Source of the DNA: CAZGRP01 sp964527995
GTDB lineage: Bacteria; Zhuqueibacterota; Zhuqueibacteria; Oceanimicrobiales; CAZGRP01
Direction: 5' to 3'
Assembly: GCA_964527995.1 (NCBI GenBank)
Contig: CAZGRP010000048.1
Span: 1 to 32,367 of the forward strand
Length of the DNA: 32,367 nucleotides
The notes under the pieces are model-generated. The model was not told the origin of the DNA and ran no database searches. It worked only from the letters and a program-made list of their open reading frames with translations. This document shows positions 24,357-32,364 of the stretch, piece by piece (the stretch's first letter is position 1; every line of letters starts with the position of its first letter). The position numbers were made by a program, and so were the translations under genes.

Positions 24357-25601
24357 ATGGCTGCTAGAAAAGTGGTCGTGACCGGGATCGGCGTGGTGAC
24401 GCCTCTGGGCTCCGAGATCGAGGAGTTCTGGCGGCGCCTGCTCCAGGGCGAAAGCGCCGCTGATTTGATCACCGCCTTCGATGCCAGCGAGTTTGAGACG
24501 CGGTTTGCTGCTGAGGTGAAAGGCTGGAATCCCACCGATCACCTCGAGCGCCGTGAGGCCCGGCGAATGGACAGATTCTCTCAGTTTGCCGTCGTCGCTG
24601 CGGACAAGGCGATTGAGGATTCCGGGGTGGAGCTGGAAAAGGAGGACCTGGAACGATTCGGAGTGATCGTCAGCTCCGGCATCGGTGGGATGCATGTGTT
24701 CGAGCGTGAATGTCAGGTGCTCTTCGACAAGGGGCCACGCCGGGTCAGCCCCTTCTTCATTCCGATGATGATCGCCGACATCGCCCCCGGGCACATCTCC
24801 ATTCGCCACGGGCTCAAAGGGCCGAACTATTGCACGACTTCGGCTTGTGCCTCCAGCTCCCACGCCCTTGGCGATGCCTTCCGAATGATCCAGCGCGGTG
24901 AGGCCGACTTGATGGTTGCCGGTGGAACCGAGGCCGCCATCACCCGGATGGGGATCGCTGGCTTCAACTCGATGAAGGCACTGTCGACGCGCAACGACGA
25001 CCCCAAGGCCGCAAGCCGTCCGTTCGATGCCGACCGCGACGGCTTCGTGATGGGTGAAGGGGCCGGCATCGTGGTTCTCGAGGAGCTGGAGCACGCCCGG
25101 GCCCGCGGTGCCAGGATCTACGGAGAGATCGCCGGGGTGGCCTATACCGCCGACGCCTATCACATCACGGCGCCTGCCCCAGGAGGCGAGGGCGCGGCGC
25201 GGGCCATGCGGCTGGCGCTCGAAGATGCCGGGATTCCTGCAGGCGAAGTTCAATATATCAACGCCCACGGCACATCGACACCGCACAACGATGCCGCCGA
25301 GACCGCCGCGATCAAAAGGGTCTTCGGTGAGCATGCCTACGAGGTCAACATCAGCTCCACGAAGTCGATGATCGGTCATCTGCTGGGCGCCTCGGGTGCG
25401 GTCGAGCTGGTGGCGACCTTGCTGACCGTGCGCGACGGTGCCATTCATCCGACCGTCAACTATCAGACACCGGATCCCGAATGCGATCTGAATTACACTC
25501 CCAATGAGCCCGTTCGCCGCGAGGTGGAACACGCCATTTCCAATTCCTTCGGCTTTGGTGGCCACAATGTCTGCCTCGTGGTGCGCAGAGGCCCGCAGTA
25601 A
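24357..25601 (+). CDS. fabF: Beta-ketoacyl-ACP synthase II
   Basis: FabF elongates acyl-ACP with malonyl-ACP. The 414-residue product has the catalytic cysteine in TTSACASSSHALGDA (about residue 164) and the two histidines in NAHGTSTPHND and KSMIGHLLGASGA. The glycine-rich NSFGFGGHNVCLV is at the end. ATG 24357 is preferred, since the protein then starts AARKVVVTGIGVVTPLG as the family does; GTG 24348 in frame would add three residues. It lies 72 bases after acpP. Confidence 0.96.
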   Translation: MAARKVVVTGIGVVTPLGSEIEEFWRRLLQGESAADLITAFDASEFETRFAAEVKGWNPTDHLERREARRMDRFSQFAVVAADKAIEDSGVELEKEDLERFGVIVSSGIGGMHVFERECQVLFDKGPRRVSPFFIPMMIADIAPGHISIRHGLKGPNYCTTSACASSSHALGDAFRMIQRGEADLMVAGGTEAAITRMGIAGFNSMKALSTRNDDPKAASRPFDADRDGFVMGEGAGIVVLEELEHARARGARIYGEIAGVAYTADAYHITAPAPGGEGAARAMRLALEDAGIPAGEVQYINAHGTSTPHNDAAETAAIKRVFGEHAYEVNISSTKSMIGHLLGASGAVELVATLLTVRDGAIHPTVNYQTPDPECDLNYTPNEPVRREVEHAISNSFGFGGHNVCLVVRRGPQ

Positions 25602-25631
25602 TTTCCCCCCAGCTCAAGGTAGGTGGTATCT

Positions 25632-26390
25632 TTGCGTCGATTTACTGCATGGTTGAAACGTCTGGCTCCCGGCGATCATCGGCCTCTGAGAGGCAGGGTC
25701 GAGGACGCGGCGCGCCTATCCGACGTCATCGGCTATCGCTTTGTCAACAAAGCTCTCCTCATCCAGGCCCTCAAGCATCGTTCCTACCTGCCCTTTTCGA
25801 ATGAAAGGAGGGTCGACTCCAACGAGCGGCTGGAGCTACTCGGCGACGCAGTGCTCGGCCTGGTGGTCACAGAGCACCTCTTCCGCCTCTACCCGAAGAA
25901 GGAAGAGGGCGACTTGACGGCCCTGAAGTCGCTCATGGTGAGCCGTAAGATTCTGGCCAGTTCGGCTCGCCAGATCGGCCTCGGGGACTTCGTGCTTCTC
26001 AGCCAGGCGGAGGAGCGTTCCGGGGGGCGGAATCGTCCGTCCATCCTGGCCGATGTTTTCGAGGCCCTCACCGGTGCGATTTACCTGGACGGGGGGCTGG
26101 CCTCGGCGCGCTCTTTCGTTCAGAAGCACCTGCTGTCGCGCATGGATGATATCGTTCATCAGGAGCAGCATCGCAACTACAAGAGTTTGCTTCTTGAATA
26201 CGCCCAGGGCCGCAATCTTGGCGCCCCCATCTATGTGGTGACGGCCGAGCAGGGTCCAGACCACGACAAGACGTTCACCGTCGAGGTTCGCATCCAAGAC
26301 CAGGCGGTCGGCAAGGGCATGGGGAACAGCAAGAAGAAGGCTGAGCAGCAGGCGGCCAAATCGGCCCTCGAAAAGTTGATGGTCGGCTGA
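25632..26390 (+). CDS. rnc: Ribonuclease III
   Basis: RNase III cleaves double-stranded RNA in rRNA processing and mRNA control. The product is 252 residues from TTG 25632, or 255 from GTG 25623. The catalytic signature NERLELLGDAVLGLVV is followed by SILADVFEALTGAIYLDGG, which carries the second metal-binding acidic pair. A C-terminal double-stranded-RNA-binding domain (NYKSLLLEYAQ through GNSKKKAEQQAAKSALEKL) completes it. I prefer TTG because AGGTGG sits five bases upstream. An rnc gene after fabF is a common order. Confidence 0.95.
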   Translation: MRRFTAWLKRLAPGDHRPLRGRVEDAARLSDVIGYRFVNKALLIQALKHRSYLPFSNERRVDSNERLELLGDAVLGLVVTEHLFRLYPKKEEGDLTALKSLMVSRKILASSARQIGLGDFVLLSQAEERSGGRNRPSILADVFEALTGAIYLDGGLASARSFVQKHLLSRMDDIVHQEQHRNYKSLLLEYAQGRNLGAPIYVVTAEQGPDHDKTFTVEVRIQDQAVGKGMGNSKKKAEQQAAKSALEKLMVG

Positions 26391-26392
26391 GC

Positions 26393-28540
26393 ATGACAGA
26401 ACATGAGTTCGACCAGTTGCTGCTGCGACTCACTGCGGCACGCTGCAGCCGAAGATCCTTTCTGGCAGGGGCCGCCACCCTGTCCCTGGTGGCGGCTTTG
26501 GGCCGGCCCGCAAAGCTTGCTGCGATCGTGGGTGAGGGCAGCAAGAACGACTTCGACGAGCCGCAGTGGCAGGTGCTGCGGCAGGCTGTGACGCGCCTCA
26601 TCGCTCCCGCTCCGGGCTGGCCGGATCCCATCGCCCTCGGCGTGGCTCGTGACATCGAGCAGGCCATGCTCGAAGCCGACCCAAAGGTGCAAAAGGACTT
26701 CCGAAAGCTGCTGTCAACACTGGGGAATCGATTCGTCGCTCTTCTGTTTGACCTGCGCTTCACACCTTTCACCAGGATGTCACCAGAGGACCAGACGGCC
26801 TACCTGCGAGACTGGATGACCAGTTGGATGCCGCAGCGGCGGGCCGGCTTCCAGGCTCTGAAACGCCTGACGGTCTTCGCTTACTACACCCACCCCGATG
26901 TCTGGCCAGCCATCGATTACGATGGTCCCTGGGGCAATTTCTCGAAGGAGCCCGACTCGCTTCGGGTTCTGAGACCGGATCCCGAAGAGAAGGTCAGAGC
27001 TGAAGTGTGCGTCATCGGTTCCGGAGCCGGGGGTGCGGTGGTGGCGGCCGAGCTGGCAAAGGCAGGCATGGACGTGGTCGTGCTCGAGATGGGCGGCCAT
27101 TACAGCAAGGCCGACTTCAATCAAAAAGAGCGCGACATGGTGCCCAAGCTCTACATGAAGCGAGGGTTACTGACCACCGAGGACTTGTCCGTGATCCTCC
27201 TGGCGGGAGAATGCCTGGGAGGCAGCACGACGGTCAACTGGACGACGTCGATGAGGATTTCGGACAGCGTCCTGGGGCAGTGGCGGCGATCTTCGGGGCT
27301 GGCGGAATTGACCATGGGAGAGCTGGCTCCGTCCTACCGGCAGGTGGAGCAGCGTCTGCACGTGCGCCCGGTCCCGGAAGAGCATCACAACCCGAACAAC
27401 TCTGTTTTGCTGCGCGGCGCAGCCAGGTTGGGAATGCCGGTCGGGGTGATTTCGAGAAACGCGGTCAGCGATGTCGACCTGGCCAGACAGGTGGGGGTCG
27501 AGCCTTGCATTCGCTGCGGGTTCTGCGGCTTGGGTTGCTCCTACGACGCCAAGCTCAGCACCCTTATCACCTACCTGCGAGATGCCGATGCCGCCGGGGC
27601 ACGGCTGTACGCCGACTGCAAAGCCGAGCGCATCGAAGTTGGCACGAAAGGTGCAAAGGTTATCCACTGCAGTTATGCTCCGAAAGAAACCCGGGAGCGC
27701 TGGCGCTTTCGGGTGGAAGCGCCACTCGTTGTCGTCGCGGGCGGTTCGATCCAATCGCCGGCTTTGTTGCTTCGTTCGCGCGTCGCCAACCGCAGCGGCA
27801 TGGTGGGTCGGAATCTGTCGTTGCATCTGACCACCGCCGTGGTCGGCCTTTATGACGAGCGCATCGACATGAGCTACGGCATCCCGCAATCGGCGTACTC
27901 GTCTCAGCTCGACGAGGATGGATACGGTTACTGGATCGAGGCGGTGCCTGGATATCCGGGCCTGGCTGCCATGGCGTTGCCGGAACTCGGCGAGGCGCAC
28001 CGCAGCCTCATGGCTCAGTACCCTCATGCCGGTGGGCTCATCGTGCTGGTGCGCGATCGTTCCTCCGGCTCGGTCAGCGTCGACGATCGCGGCGAGCCGG
28101 TCGTGCACTACGCCGTGTCGAGTCCGGACAAGCAGGCAATGGTCGCCGGCATCAAGGCGGCTGCTCGCATCCATTTCGCAGCGGGGGCCCGCCGGGTCAT
28201 GAGCCTGCACAGCCGACTGACCGCCGCTTCCCGGGACGCCGATCCTGACCCCGATCGTGCCCTGGCCCCTTTTTTCGAGGCAGTCGACCGCCAGGGGGTG
28301 GCGCCGAATGCGCTGGCACTGTTCTCCGCCCATCTGATGGGCACATGCCGAATGGGTGCGGATCCGGCTCGTTCAGTGGTGAATGGACACTGCGAAAGCC
28401 ACGAGGTGCCGGGGCTGTTTGTGTGCGACGGCAGTGTCTTCCCGCTTTCCGCGGGCATCAATCCGATGTTGACGATCATGGCGATCGCCCACCGCAGCGC
28501 GCAGCACATCATCGAGCGCCGCCAGAGGCAGGAGCTTTGA
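26393..28540 (+). CDS. Tat-exported GMC-type FAD oxidoreductase with fused N-terminal domain
   Basis: The 715-residue protein begins with a twin-arginine signal (CSRRSFLAGAATLSLVAAL, Arg20-Arg21). About 150 residues resembling the gluconate-dehydrogenase subunit 3 domain follow. Then comes a GMC flavoprotein: FAD motif CVIGSGAGGAVVAAELAKAG near 206, LLAGECLGGSTTVNW, and C-terminal histidines in FSAHLMGTCRMG and GINPMLTIMAIAHRSAQHI. A cysteine cluster, CIRCGFCGLGC (CX2CX2CX3C, about 372-382), resembles one in long-chain alcohol oxidases. It should oxidise an alcohol outside the cytosol. ATG 26393 begins two bases after the rnc stop, so it is co-transcribed with fatty-acid synthesis. Substrate and electron acceptor are unknown. 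Confidence 0.85.
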   Translation: MTEHEFDQLLLRLTAARCSRRSFLAGAATLSLVAALGRPAKLAAIVGEGSKNDFDEPQWQVLRQAVTRLIAPAPGWPDPIALGVARDIEQAMLEADPKVQKDFRKLLSTLGNRFVALLFDLRFTPFTRMSPEDQTAYLRDWMTSWMPQRRAGFQALKRLTVFAYYTHPDVWPAIDYDGPWGNFSKEPDSLRVLRPDPEEKVRAEVCVIGSGAGGAVVAAELAKAGMDVVVLEMGGHYSKADFNQKERDMVPKLYMKRGLLTTEDLSVILLAGECLGGSTTVNWTTSMRISDSVLGQWRRSSGLAELTMGELAPSYRQVEQRLHVRPVPEEHHNPNNSVLLRGAARLGMPVGVISRNAVSDVDLARQVGVEPCIRCGFCGLGCSYDAKLSTLITYLRDADAAGARLYADCKAERIEVGTKGAKVIHCSYAPKETRERWRFRVEAPLVVVAGGSIQSPALLLRSRVANRSGMVGRNLSLHLTTAVVGLYDERIDMSYGIPQSAYSSQLDEDGYGYWIEAVPGYPGLAAMALPELGEAHRSLMAQYPHAGGLIVLVRDRSSGSVSVDDRGEPVVHYAVSSPDKQAMVAGIKAAARIHFAAGARRVMSLHSRLTAASRDADPDPDRALAPFFEAVDRQGVAPNALALFSAHLMGTCRMGADPARSVVNGHCESHEVPGLFVCDGSVFPLSAGINPMLTIMAIAHRSAQHIIERRQRQEL

Positions 28541-28603
28541 GCGCTGGCATTGCCCTGACCGGCTGTCACGCGAGCTGACAAACTCAACCGGGGATTTGAT
28601 ATC

Positions 28604-29254
28604 ATGGCTGAACTTTTCTTTGTCAACCAGACCGTAGAGCTTCAGGTGGGCGAGGGAAGCCAGACACGCGTCGTCGTCGGTGTCATTCGAGAAGTGGGTG
28701 AGGATCGCCTGACACTGGAGCCGGTCGGCCAGAGCGATGTCAGCGAGAAAGTGCCACAGAGAACCCCTGCCGAGCTGTTTTTTGTGCGGCCCGATGCTCT
28801 CTATTCGATGTCCACCGAGGTGTTTGACAGCAAGACGCGGCCGGTGGTGCGGCTTTTCCTGCGACGCGACGACACGAAGGTCCATCGTATTCAGCGCCGC
28901 CAGTATTTCCGTGTGAACGTCAAGGTGAAGATTCTCTACCGCTGGGAAGGCGGCCACGGAGATCGTCCCGAGGAGGTCGACAAGGCGACTTACACCCGTG
29001 ACCTCAGTGCCGGCGGTCTGCTGCTGCAGTTGGAAGAACGTTTCGAACACAACGATCGGCTGTGGATGGAGATCTACCTGCCTGACCAGCCTAACCCGCT
29101 CAATTCCTTCGGGCGCGTCGTGCGCGTGCGACCACTGACCACTGCCCAGGGACGATGCTATCTGACCGGCGTCGAGTACATCGACCTGAGCGAGGAGGCG
29201 AGGGCACGGATCACCCGGTTCCTGTTTCGATTGCAGGCACGGCAACGCATGTGA
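28604..29254 (+). CDS. PilZ-domain cyclic-di-GMP binding protein (YcgR-like)
   Basis: The 216-residue protein has an N-terminal YcgR-like beta domain (NQTVELQVGEGSQTRVVVGV) and a C-terminal PilZ domain. The PilZ domain carries both ligand motifs: the arginines in RRQYFRVNV (about 97-105) and the DLSAGG turn (about 133-138). It should bind cyclic-di-GMP and relay it to motility or secretion, but no flagellar or pilus gene is in view. ATG 28604 follows GGGGAT. It ends the + strand block and converges on the minus-strand gene at 29374-29784. Confidence 0.85.
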   Translation: MAELFFVNQTVELQVGEGSQTRVVVGVIREVGEDRLTLEPVGQSDVSEKVPQRTPAELFFVRPDALYSMSTEVFDSKTRPVVRLFLRRDDTKVHRIQRRQYFRVNVKVKILYRWEGGHGDRPEEVDKATYTRDLSAGGLLLQLEERFEHNDRLWMEIYLPDQPNPLNSFGRVVRVRPLTTAQGRCYLTGVEYIDLSEEARARITRFLFRLQARQRM

Positions 29255-29310
29255 CCCTGGCGGGCGGCCGCCGGTTCGAGCGCAGGCTGTTTCGCAGCGC
29301 CGGCAGGTTG

Positions 29311-29345
29311 AAAAACAAAAGGGCTACGCTCTTGCAGCGCAGCCC
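29311..29345 (-). terminator. Rho-independent terminator of the 29374-29784 gene
   Basis: Read on the minus strand, a 9-base stem with one A-C mismatch (29345-29337 with 29329-29321) and a 7-base loop is followed by TTTTGTTTTT (29320-29311). No T-run exists on the + side, so it serves the minus-strand gene. Confidence 0.8.
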
Positions 29346-29373
29346 TCGCCGTCCGTCTCAGGTCACGGGTGGA

Positions 29374-29784
29374 TTACATCATGGTCTTACCGATCTTCTT
29401 TGTGACCCACTTGCCATTTTCTTTGACCTTGAAGGTTTCAGGCATCAGTAGGTTGCCAATGCGCGGAGAAACTTTGCCTGCAACCTGGACTTCCTGACCG
29501 ACGAAATTCGCATAGGCGCCCGCTGGGCCGCCGATGAGGTATACCTTCTTGGCTTCTTGATCCAGCACGCCGACCGGGATGCCACCCTTGGCGCACATGG
29601 TGCCACACATTGCAGTATCGCCATGCTTGTTGGCGGTGAAGCCGTTCGCCGCATAGCATTTGGAGTCCACTAGGACACCCGTCACGGTGATGCTTTTGGG
29701 CTTTTCACTGGCGACTGCCAGAAACGCGAAAGCCAGCACGGTGACGAGCACCGTGGTTGAGACAGAGGCCAAGCGCTTGGTCAT
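29374..29784 (-). CDS. Small exported protein with conserved cysteines
   Basis: The 136-residue protein has an N-terminal signal peptide (TTVLVTVLAFAFLAVAS). A compact beta-rich domain follows, with three cysteines: GVLVDSKCYAANGF, then DTAMCGTMCAKGGIPVGVL. The later part, KVYLIGGPAGAYANFVGQEVQVAGKV, is typical of a widespread uncharacterised periplasmic family. The start ATG (29784-29782) has GGGAGG six bases upstream. It is a single-gene unit with its own terminator at 29345-29311 and converges on the PilZ gene. The cysteine arrangement (Cys, then CX3C about 20 residues later) could bind a metal or form a disulfide. The function is unknown. Confidence 0.75.
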   Translation of the reverse strand: MTKRLASVSTTVLVTVLAFAFLAVASEKPKSITVTGVLVDSKCYAANGFTANKHGDTAMCGTMCAKGGIPVGVLDQEAKKVYLIGGPAGAYANFVGQEVQVAGKVSPRIGNLLMPETFKVKENGKWVTKKIGKTMM

Positions 29785-29820
29785 GTTATACCTCCCTAAG
29801 TTTGGAACTGTTGGAATCAG

Positions 29821-29838
29821 GCAGCGCCATTACGCTGC
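29821..29838. promoter_or_regulatory. Inverted repeat between divergent genes
   Basis: GCAGCG (29821-29826) and CGCTGC (29833-29838) form a perfect 6-base dyad around a 6-base centre. It lies between the divergent starts at 29784 (minus) and 29896 (+), so it could be an operator or an RNA hairpin. No regulator gene is nearby. Confidence 0.35.
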
Positions 29839-29895
29839 ACGAATCATCCGTCCCAATGTAACACGAGCTCCTGTGCTTTTCTTCCCGCTGGTTTC

Positions 29896-30510
29896 ATGGA
29901 AGAAACAAAAACTCTAGCAGCTCCGGCGCACGCCGAAACGCGGGTCAAAGACTCGCGTTTCCTGGCCGATGCAGCCCCGGCGCAGGATCGGCCGGCGGCG
30001 GAGAGCTTTGTGGACGAGGTCCGGCAGCGTTTCCCGGATGCCACGCATCACTGCTTCGCTTACCGCATCGGCCTCGGCGACAGCGCTGTGGAGCGCAGCA
30101 GCGATGCAGGTGAACCCATTGGTACGGCCGGCCGGCCCATCCTGCAGGCGATCAAGGCGCGCGGGCTTACGAACGTTGTCGTGGTGGTGACGCGCTACTT
30201 TGGCGGAACCAAACTGGGAACCGGCGGCTTGATTCGGGCCTACAGTGCCGCGGCTTTCGCAGCGCTCGATGCTGCGAGCGTGGTCATCCACATTCCGCGC
30301 GCGACCCTGGAGGTTGTGGTGGGGTATGAGCACATCGGGGCGGTGCAGCATTTGATCGCGCGGCTGGACGGGATCATCGTCGCCGAGGACTACGGGGAGA
30401 GGGTGAGCCTGCTTCTGTCGGTTCCGGAGGACCAGGCTGATGAATTGGTCGAACACCTGCGCAGCATGACCTCCGGCGACGTGCAGATTCGGGTCGCCGG
30501 CGATCCCTGA
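29896..30510 (+). CDS. YigZ/IMPACT family (UPF0029) protein
   Basis: The 204-residue protein matches the family of bacterial YigZ and eukaryotic IMPACT. The core is KDSRFLADAAP, HHCFAYRIG, SSDAGEPIGTAGRPILQAI, and the signature VVVVTRYFGGTKLGTGGLIRAYSAA (about residues 94-118). A C-terminal ferredoxin-like domain follows. YigZ may bind nucleic acid or ribosomes; its exact role is not settled. ATG 29896 starts the reading frame with no strong ribosome site. The gene lies upstream of the initiator tRNA promoter. Confidence 0.9.
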   Translation: MEETKTLAAPAHAETRVKDSRFLADAAPAQDRPAAESFVDEVRQRFPDATHHCFAYRIGLGDSAVERSSDAGEPIGTAGRPILQAIKARGLTNVVVVVTRYFGGTKLGTGGLIRAYSAAAFAALDAASVVIHIPRATLEVVVGYEHIGAVQHLIARLDGIIVAEDYGERVSLLLSVPEDQADELVEHLRSMTSGDVQIRVAGDP

Positions 30511-30526
30511 GCGAGCGAAAAAGCGC

Positions 30527-30554
30527 TTGACTTTCAGCCGGGGTGTGTTATATT
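30527..30554 (+). promoter_or_regulatory. Promoter of the initiator tRNA gene
   Basis: TTGACT (30527-30532), a 16-base spacer and TATATT (30549-30554), with TG at the extended -10 position, lie about 30 bases before the tRNA. The tRNA is the only gene between this and the terminator at 30666. Confidence 0.75.
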
Positions 30555-30583
30555 ATACAGCGGCCCGGATGAGGGCCCAACAT

Positions 30584-30657
<74 letters not shown>

Positions 30658-30665
30658 CTACCCCA

Positions 30666-30702
30666 GCAGAAGGCCTCAGAAATGAGGCCTTCTGCTTTTT
30701 TA
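30666..30702 (+). terminator. Strong rho-independent terminator after the tRNA
   Basis: A perfect 13-bp stem (30666-30678 with 30683-30695) closes on a GAAA tetraloop and is followed by TTTTTTT. It ends the tRNA transcription unit. Confidence 0.93.
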
Positions 30703-30980
30703 TTTAGGCCCGAGGTTGATAAGCTCTGCCGGATGGTTGGGATGATGGAACTTTTGGAGACGCGACTTTCTGATTGCACTGCGCCGTTTGTTTGGTTATG
30801 TTAAAAAACGAAGCAGAAGGGACATCGCGTCTCAACTGACCTGCATTGGTTCAGCGGGACACATCGTTTGCATGCAGCGGAACGTGAGGAGATCTGCCAG
30901 GCCCTCCAGCGTGGCGGGGAGCTGGAAGTCGTCTCAGAGCAAGATGGGGTGTTGTATAGCCGACTGATATCGGCGTGGTG
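30703..30980. other. Non-coding or degraded stretch right of the tRNA
   Basis: I see no intact gene here. An open stretch of about 60 codons on the + strand (from the stop at 30802 to TGA 30978-30980; reads DLHWFSGTHRLHAAEREE, later ALQRGGELEVVSEQ) has protein-like character but no usable start codon near its beginning, and I do not recognise the family. It directly precedes the DUF1016 remnant, so it is probably another gene fragment. Confidence 0.5.
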
Positions 30981-31320
30981 AAGCTCGCCGCCATCAACTC
31001 TCAATTCTACGAACGCACGGCTCTATCCCGAAACAAAGTCGCCATGCTGCGCAAGGGGCAACAAGCCCCGCCCGAAGACGCTGTCCGGCCCGAGGCATCT
31101 CTATCTCAACTACGCGCGGGAACACTGGCTGCACGAAGGCGAGAACCCGCCGGTAGGGCTCATCTTATGCGCCCAGAAGGACGAGGCCGTCGCCCGCTGC
31201 GCGCTCCAGGGCCTGCCCAACAAGGTGATGGCCGCCGAATACCGGATGGCCCTGCCCGATGAGAAGACCCTGGCTGCCGAGATCAGACGGACTCAGGAGA
31301 TTCTGCAAGAGCGTAACATC
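30981..31320 (+). pseudogene. Remnant of a DUF1016 (YhcG-type PDDEXK) nuclease
   Basis: Two pieces of a DUF1016 protein are joined with a frame change. The first (30981-31094) reads INSQFYERTALSRNKVAMLR and on to PPEDAVRP. The second (31096-31320) reads HLYLNYAREHWLHEGENPPV, GLILCAQKDEAVARCALQG, LPNKVMAAEYRMALPDEK and on to QEILQERN. In intact proteins about 95-100 residues containing the catalytic PDDEXK core lie between these segments; here they are missing, and the junction is offset by one base. The N-terminal domain is also absent. The product cannot be active. The family is linked to nucleic-acid cleavage and often found on mobile or defence-rich DNA. Confidence 0.8.
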
Positions 31321-31354
31321 CGCCTTTTTCTTTACTGGCCACGCGAACGAAGCC

Positions 31355-31522
31355 ATGAGCATCATGGCCGGATGCACTTGTGCAGTTCGATCCGGCTTGG
31401 AGGCGGGGTCGACGGTTGAGGAGTTGGTCTATCAGGCGAAGGTGCACCCCCTGCGCGCAGACATTTTCCGAGACGACGACGAATCGATCCGGCTGTGCCG
31501 GCATCAGGAGGAAGCGTCATGA
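31355..31522 (+). CDS. Small ORF, unrecognised, possibly the tail of a broken gene
   Basis: The frame from ATG 31355 gives 55 residues (SIMAGCTCAVRSGLEAGS, then VEELVYQAKVHPLRADIF). Protein-like sequence seems to begin slightly upstream (FFFTGHANEAM, from about 31325) without a start codon, so this may be the C-terminal end of a larger lost gene. Its TGA stop (31520-31522) overlaps the start of the DUF1961 gene, and the AGGAGG for that gene lies within it. This suggests an old operon link. I do not recognise the family. Confidence 0.4.
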   Translation: MSIMAGCTCAVRSGLEAGSTVEELVYQAKVHPLRADIFRDDDESIRLCRHQEEAS

Positions 31523-32271
31523 GGTGGATGGTTTTATGGATTCTATCGGAAGTCATCTTGCTGGCGGCCATCGGCTGCCGCGATCGGGAGGGCACCTCGC
31601 AGGCTTCCGGGGAATTGATTGAGCCCAAGGGTCGCGTGCTGTTCGAAGCGAAGTTCACCGACCTCTCCAACTGGCACCATGAGGGCGGAGGACGCATCTT
31701 TATCCCCGAGCCAGGCGTCCTGCGGGTCGAGTGCATCGGCAGCCAACAGGGCGGCATCGGTGCTCAGGCTTTCTGCCGGCAAGACTTTCCCGATAGCATC
31801 GCCATCGAGTATGACCTGAAGGTGCTGACCAACAACGGCCTGCTCATCACCTTCGTCGCCATGAAGGGGCTCGAGGGCGAGGATATGATCACGGGCCTGC
31901 CGCCCCGGGAAGGGAGGTTCAACGAATACACCGGCGCCGATGCCCGCCTGCGATCCTACCACGTCTCGGTCAGTCGCTACGACGATGAGGGCAGGCACAC
32001 GGGCGTGTCGAACTGGCGTCGCAACCCGGGGCTCCACCTGATGAGCCAGGGGCCGGATCTGTGCAAGGAGATCGGGAAGTGGTACCGGGTCCGCATCGTC
32101 AAACAGGGGCGTCATCTCCAGCTTGGCGTGGACGGCCGTCTGGCCCACGAATTCACCGATCCCGGAGAGCTGCCCACACCGCTGCCGACCGACGGCAAAG
32201 TCGGGTTTCGCGCCATCGGCGCCAACGTCCAGGCGCTGATCAAGAACTTCCGGGTGGTGGCGTTGAGGTGA
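31519..32271 (+). CDS. DUF1961 family lipoprotein
   Basis: The 250-residue protein starts at ATG 31519, with AGGAGG (31506-31511) seven bases upstream. A signal sequence leads to a probable lipobox cysteine (LLAAIGCRDRE, Cys20). The mature part matches the DUF1961 jelly-roll-like family: LFEAKFTDLSNWHHEGGG, the central GLEGEDMITGLPPREGRFNEY, YHVSVSRYDD, NWRRNPGLHLMSQGPDL and the closing IKNFRVVAL. Relatives occur in bacteria rich in polysaccharide-degrading genes, and the fold resembles carbohydrate-binding laminin-G-like domains, so glycan binding is possible. An in-frame GTG at 31495 is less likely. It overlaps the small ORF upstream by four bases. Confidence 0.78.
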   Translation: MRWMVLWILSEVILLAAIGCRDREGTSQASGELIEPKGRVLFEAKFTDLSNWHHEGGGRIFIPEPGVLRVECIGSQQGGIGAQAFCRQDFPDSIAIEYDLKVLTNNGLLITFVAMKGLEGEDMITGLPPREGRFNEYTGADARLRSYHVSVSRYDDEGRHTGVSNWRRNPGLHLMSQGPDLCKEIGKWYRVRIVKQGRHLQLGVDGRLAHEFTDPGELPTPLPTDGKVGFRAIGANVQALIKNFRVVALR

Positions 32272-32335
32272 GCGCTGGAGGGAGTGCATCCTGCGAAGAT
32301 GGAGGGTTACTGGGTTGATCGTCCTTACAAACCCC

Positions 32336-32364
32336 TTGCATTCCCGCCACCGATTGCGTAAATT
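32336..32364 (+). promoter_or_regulatory. Probable promoter reading out of the window
   Basis: TTGCAT (32336-32341), a 17-base spacer and TAAATT (32359-32364) match the other promoters of this window; the -10 is identical to that of yceD. The gene it would drive lies beyond the right edge. Confidence 0.5.

Noticed and set aside
24003..25565. Long minus-strand frame opposite acpP and fabF (520 codons)
   Set aside because: It is antisense to two certain genes and lacks any family motif.
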